Shown piece by piece: positions 5,363 to 5,651 of a stretch of DNA of 5,651 nt. Each line of letters starts with the position of its first letter. The first letter of the stretch is position 1. Made by a program: the position numbers and the translations under genes. This DNA comes from an archaeon (GTDB lineage Archaea > Nanobdellota > Nanobdellia > Woesearchaeales > GW2011-AR9). Below the pieces are notes generated by a model that saw nothing but the letters and a program-made list of their open reading frames with translations, was not told the origin of the DNA and did not search any database. The DNA lies in assembly GCA_023266155.1 (NCBI GenBank), contig JAHFRS010000081.1, positions 1 to 5,651 on the forward strand, written 5' to 3'.

Positions 5363-5521
5363 ACCAGAATAAAGTTCGTTTCATCTTTATAACTATTTAT
5401 TTTCTCAAGAAGGGATATTGGAGCGAGACACTATACTCATTTATTAGCCGCAGAATTGTATAAAACGCATCAGAAATTAGTGGCGTCGAGGTAGGACGGT
5501 ATTGTTTTTTTCTGAGAATAT
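5363..5521. other. Intergenic region upstream of the PRPP synthase gene
   Basis: Apart from the PRPP synthase promoter and the end of the small CxxC frame, I see no gene or strong RNA structure here. A run of seven T at 5505-5511 on the plus strand resembles an archaeal termination signal for rightward transcription, but no plus-strand gene leads into it. Short plus-strand open frames near 5400-5495 lack good start codons. Confidence 0.4.
5385..5392 (-). promoter_or_regulatory. Promoter of the PRPP synthase gene
   Basis: On the minus strand TTATAAAG (5392-5385) is centred about 26 bases before the ATG at 5362, again predicting a leaderless transcript. The bases upstream (AAATAG) are A-rich and could serve as a BRE. 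Confidence 0.5.
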
Positions 5522-5586
5522 TTACAGAAACGACACTTCTCTTTCTCTTCCTGAAAATATTTTAGAATAGCGCGGCAATATTTCAC
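5470..5586 (-). CDS. Possible small CxxC protein, or the displaced tail of a larger gene (uncertain)
   Basis: From a GTG at 5586 (or TTG at 5592) an open frame runs 38 codons to the TGA at 5472-5470. It contains a single CxxC (KCRFCK) after a charged helix (ILKYFQEEKEK) and ends KTIPSYLDATNF. The composition looks protein-like, and CxxC suggests a metal-binding knuckle. There is no clear promoter or Shine-Dalgarno sequence, and a stop lies just upstream at 5598-5596. It overlaps another open frame that runs off the right edge, so it may be the true C-terminus of that gene after a frameshift. Confidence 0.25.
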   Translation of the reverse strand: MKYCRAILKYFQEEKEKCRFCKYSQKKTIPSYLDATNF

Positions 5587-5650
5587 CTTCAACCATCAAG
5601 GCTCCTGCTCCCCCGACACTGCTGGGTGGATGGTAGATACATGAAATCGT
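5522..5650 (-). CDS. Possible C-terminal end of a gene entering from the right edge (uncertain)
   Basis: One minus-strand frame is open for 42 codons from the right edge to a TAA at 5524-5522; the other two minus frames close within 22 codons. It carries HPPSSVGGAGALMVEGE, a Gly-rich segment that looks like folded protein, followed by ILPRYSKIFSGRE. I do not recognise the family. If real, this gene would be transcribed toward prs, ending 159 bases upstream of its start codon. The last third overlaps a CxxC-containing frame, so the true C-terminus is unclear. Confidence 0.3.
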   Translation of the reverse strand, partial: TISCIYHPPSSVGGAGALMVEGEILPRYSKIFSGREREVSFL

Positions 5651-5651
5651 G

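Noticed and set aside
5455..5480. C/D-box sRNA suggested by CTGATG on the minus strand
   Set aside because: No correctly spaced D/D' boxes and no terminal stem; one short motif is not enough.

Overview
The window looks like a piece of an archaeal genome, probably from a DPANN-type lineage (Woesearchaeota/Pacearchaeota-like; lineage inferred, domain fairly sure). Reasons: an archaeal prefoldin alpha subunit next to the SRP receptor FtsY, a CDKAL1/MtaB-type tRNA methylthiotransferase relative, and A/T-rich TATA boxes about 32 bases before start codons with no Shine-Dalgarno sequences, which suggests leaderless transcripts.

Layout, left to right. 1-952 (minus): the N-terminal 317 codons of a methylthiotransferase homologue, cut by the left edge. 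It has lost two of the three radical-SAM cysteines and one of the three auxiliary-cluster cysteines, so it is probably a catalytically dead relative. 953-1005: a divergent intergenic region with one palindromic TATA box placed to serve both sides. 1006-1698 (plus): an unrecognised protein with one C-terminal membrane helix, converging on ftsY with a 25-base gap. 1724-3232 (minus): ftsY, with a long Lys/Glu-rich A domain and a complete NG GTPase. 3233-3312: back-to-back promoters. 3313-3447 (plus): a short ORF for a 44-residue two-helix membrane protein, preceded by a good archaeal promoter. 3448-3668: an A/T-rich convergent gap with perfect inverted repeats arranged like a three-way junction plus a fourth hairpin. 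3669-4079 (minus): prefoldin alpha, very Gln-rich. 4151-5362 (minus): an unusually long ribose-phosphate pyrophosphokinase with its own promoter. 5363-5651: upstream region of the kinase gene, with two overlapping minus-strand reading frames near the right edge, one probably the tail of a further gene.

Functionally these are mostly housekeeping genes: PRPP supply for nucleotide synthesis, chaperoning of new proteins (prefoldin), co-translational membrane targeting (FtsY) and a tRNA-modification relative. The prefoldin alpha-ftsY order is a familiar archaeal arrangement. The parts worth following up are the cysteine-stripped methylthiotransferase, the structured element at 3491-3672 and the small membrane ORF beside it.
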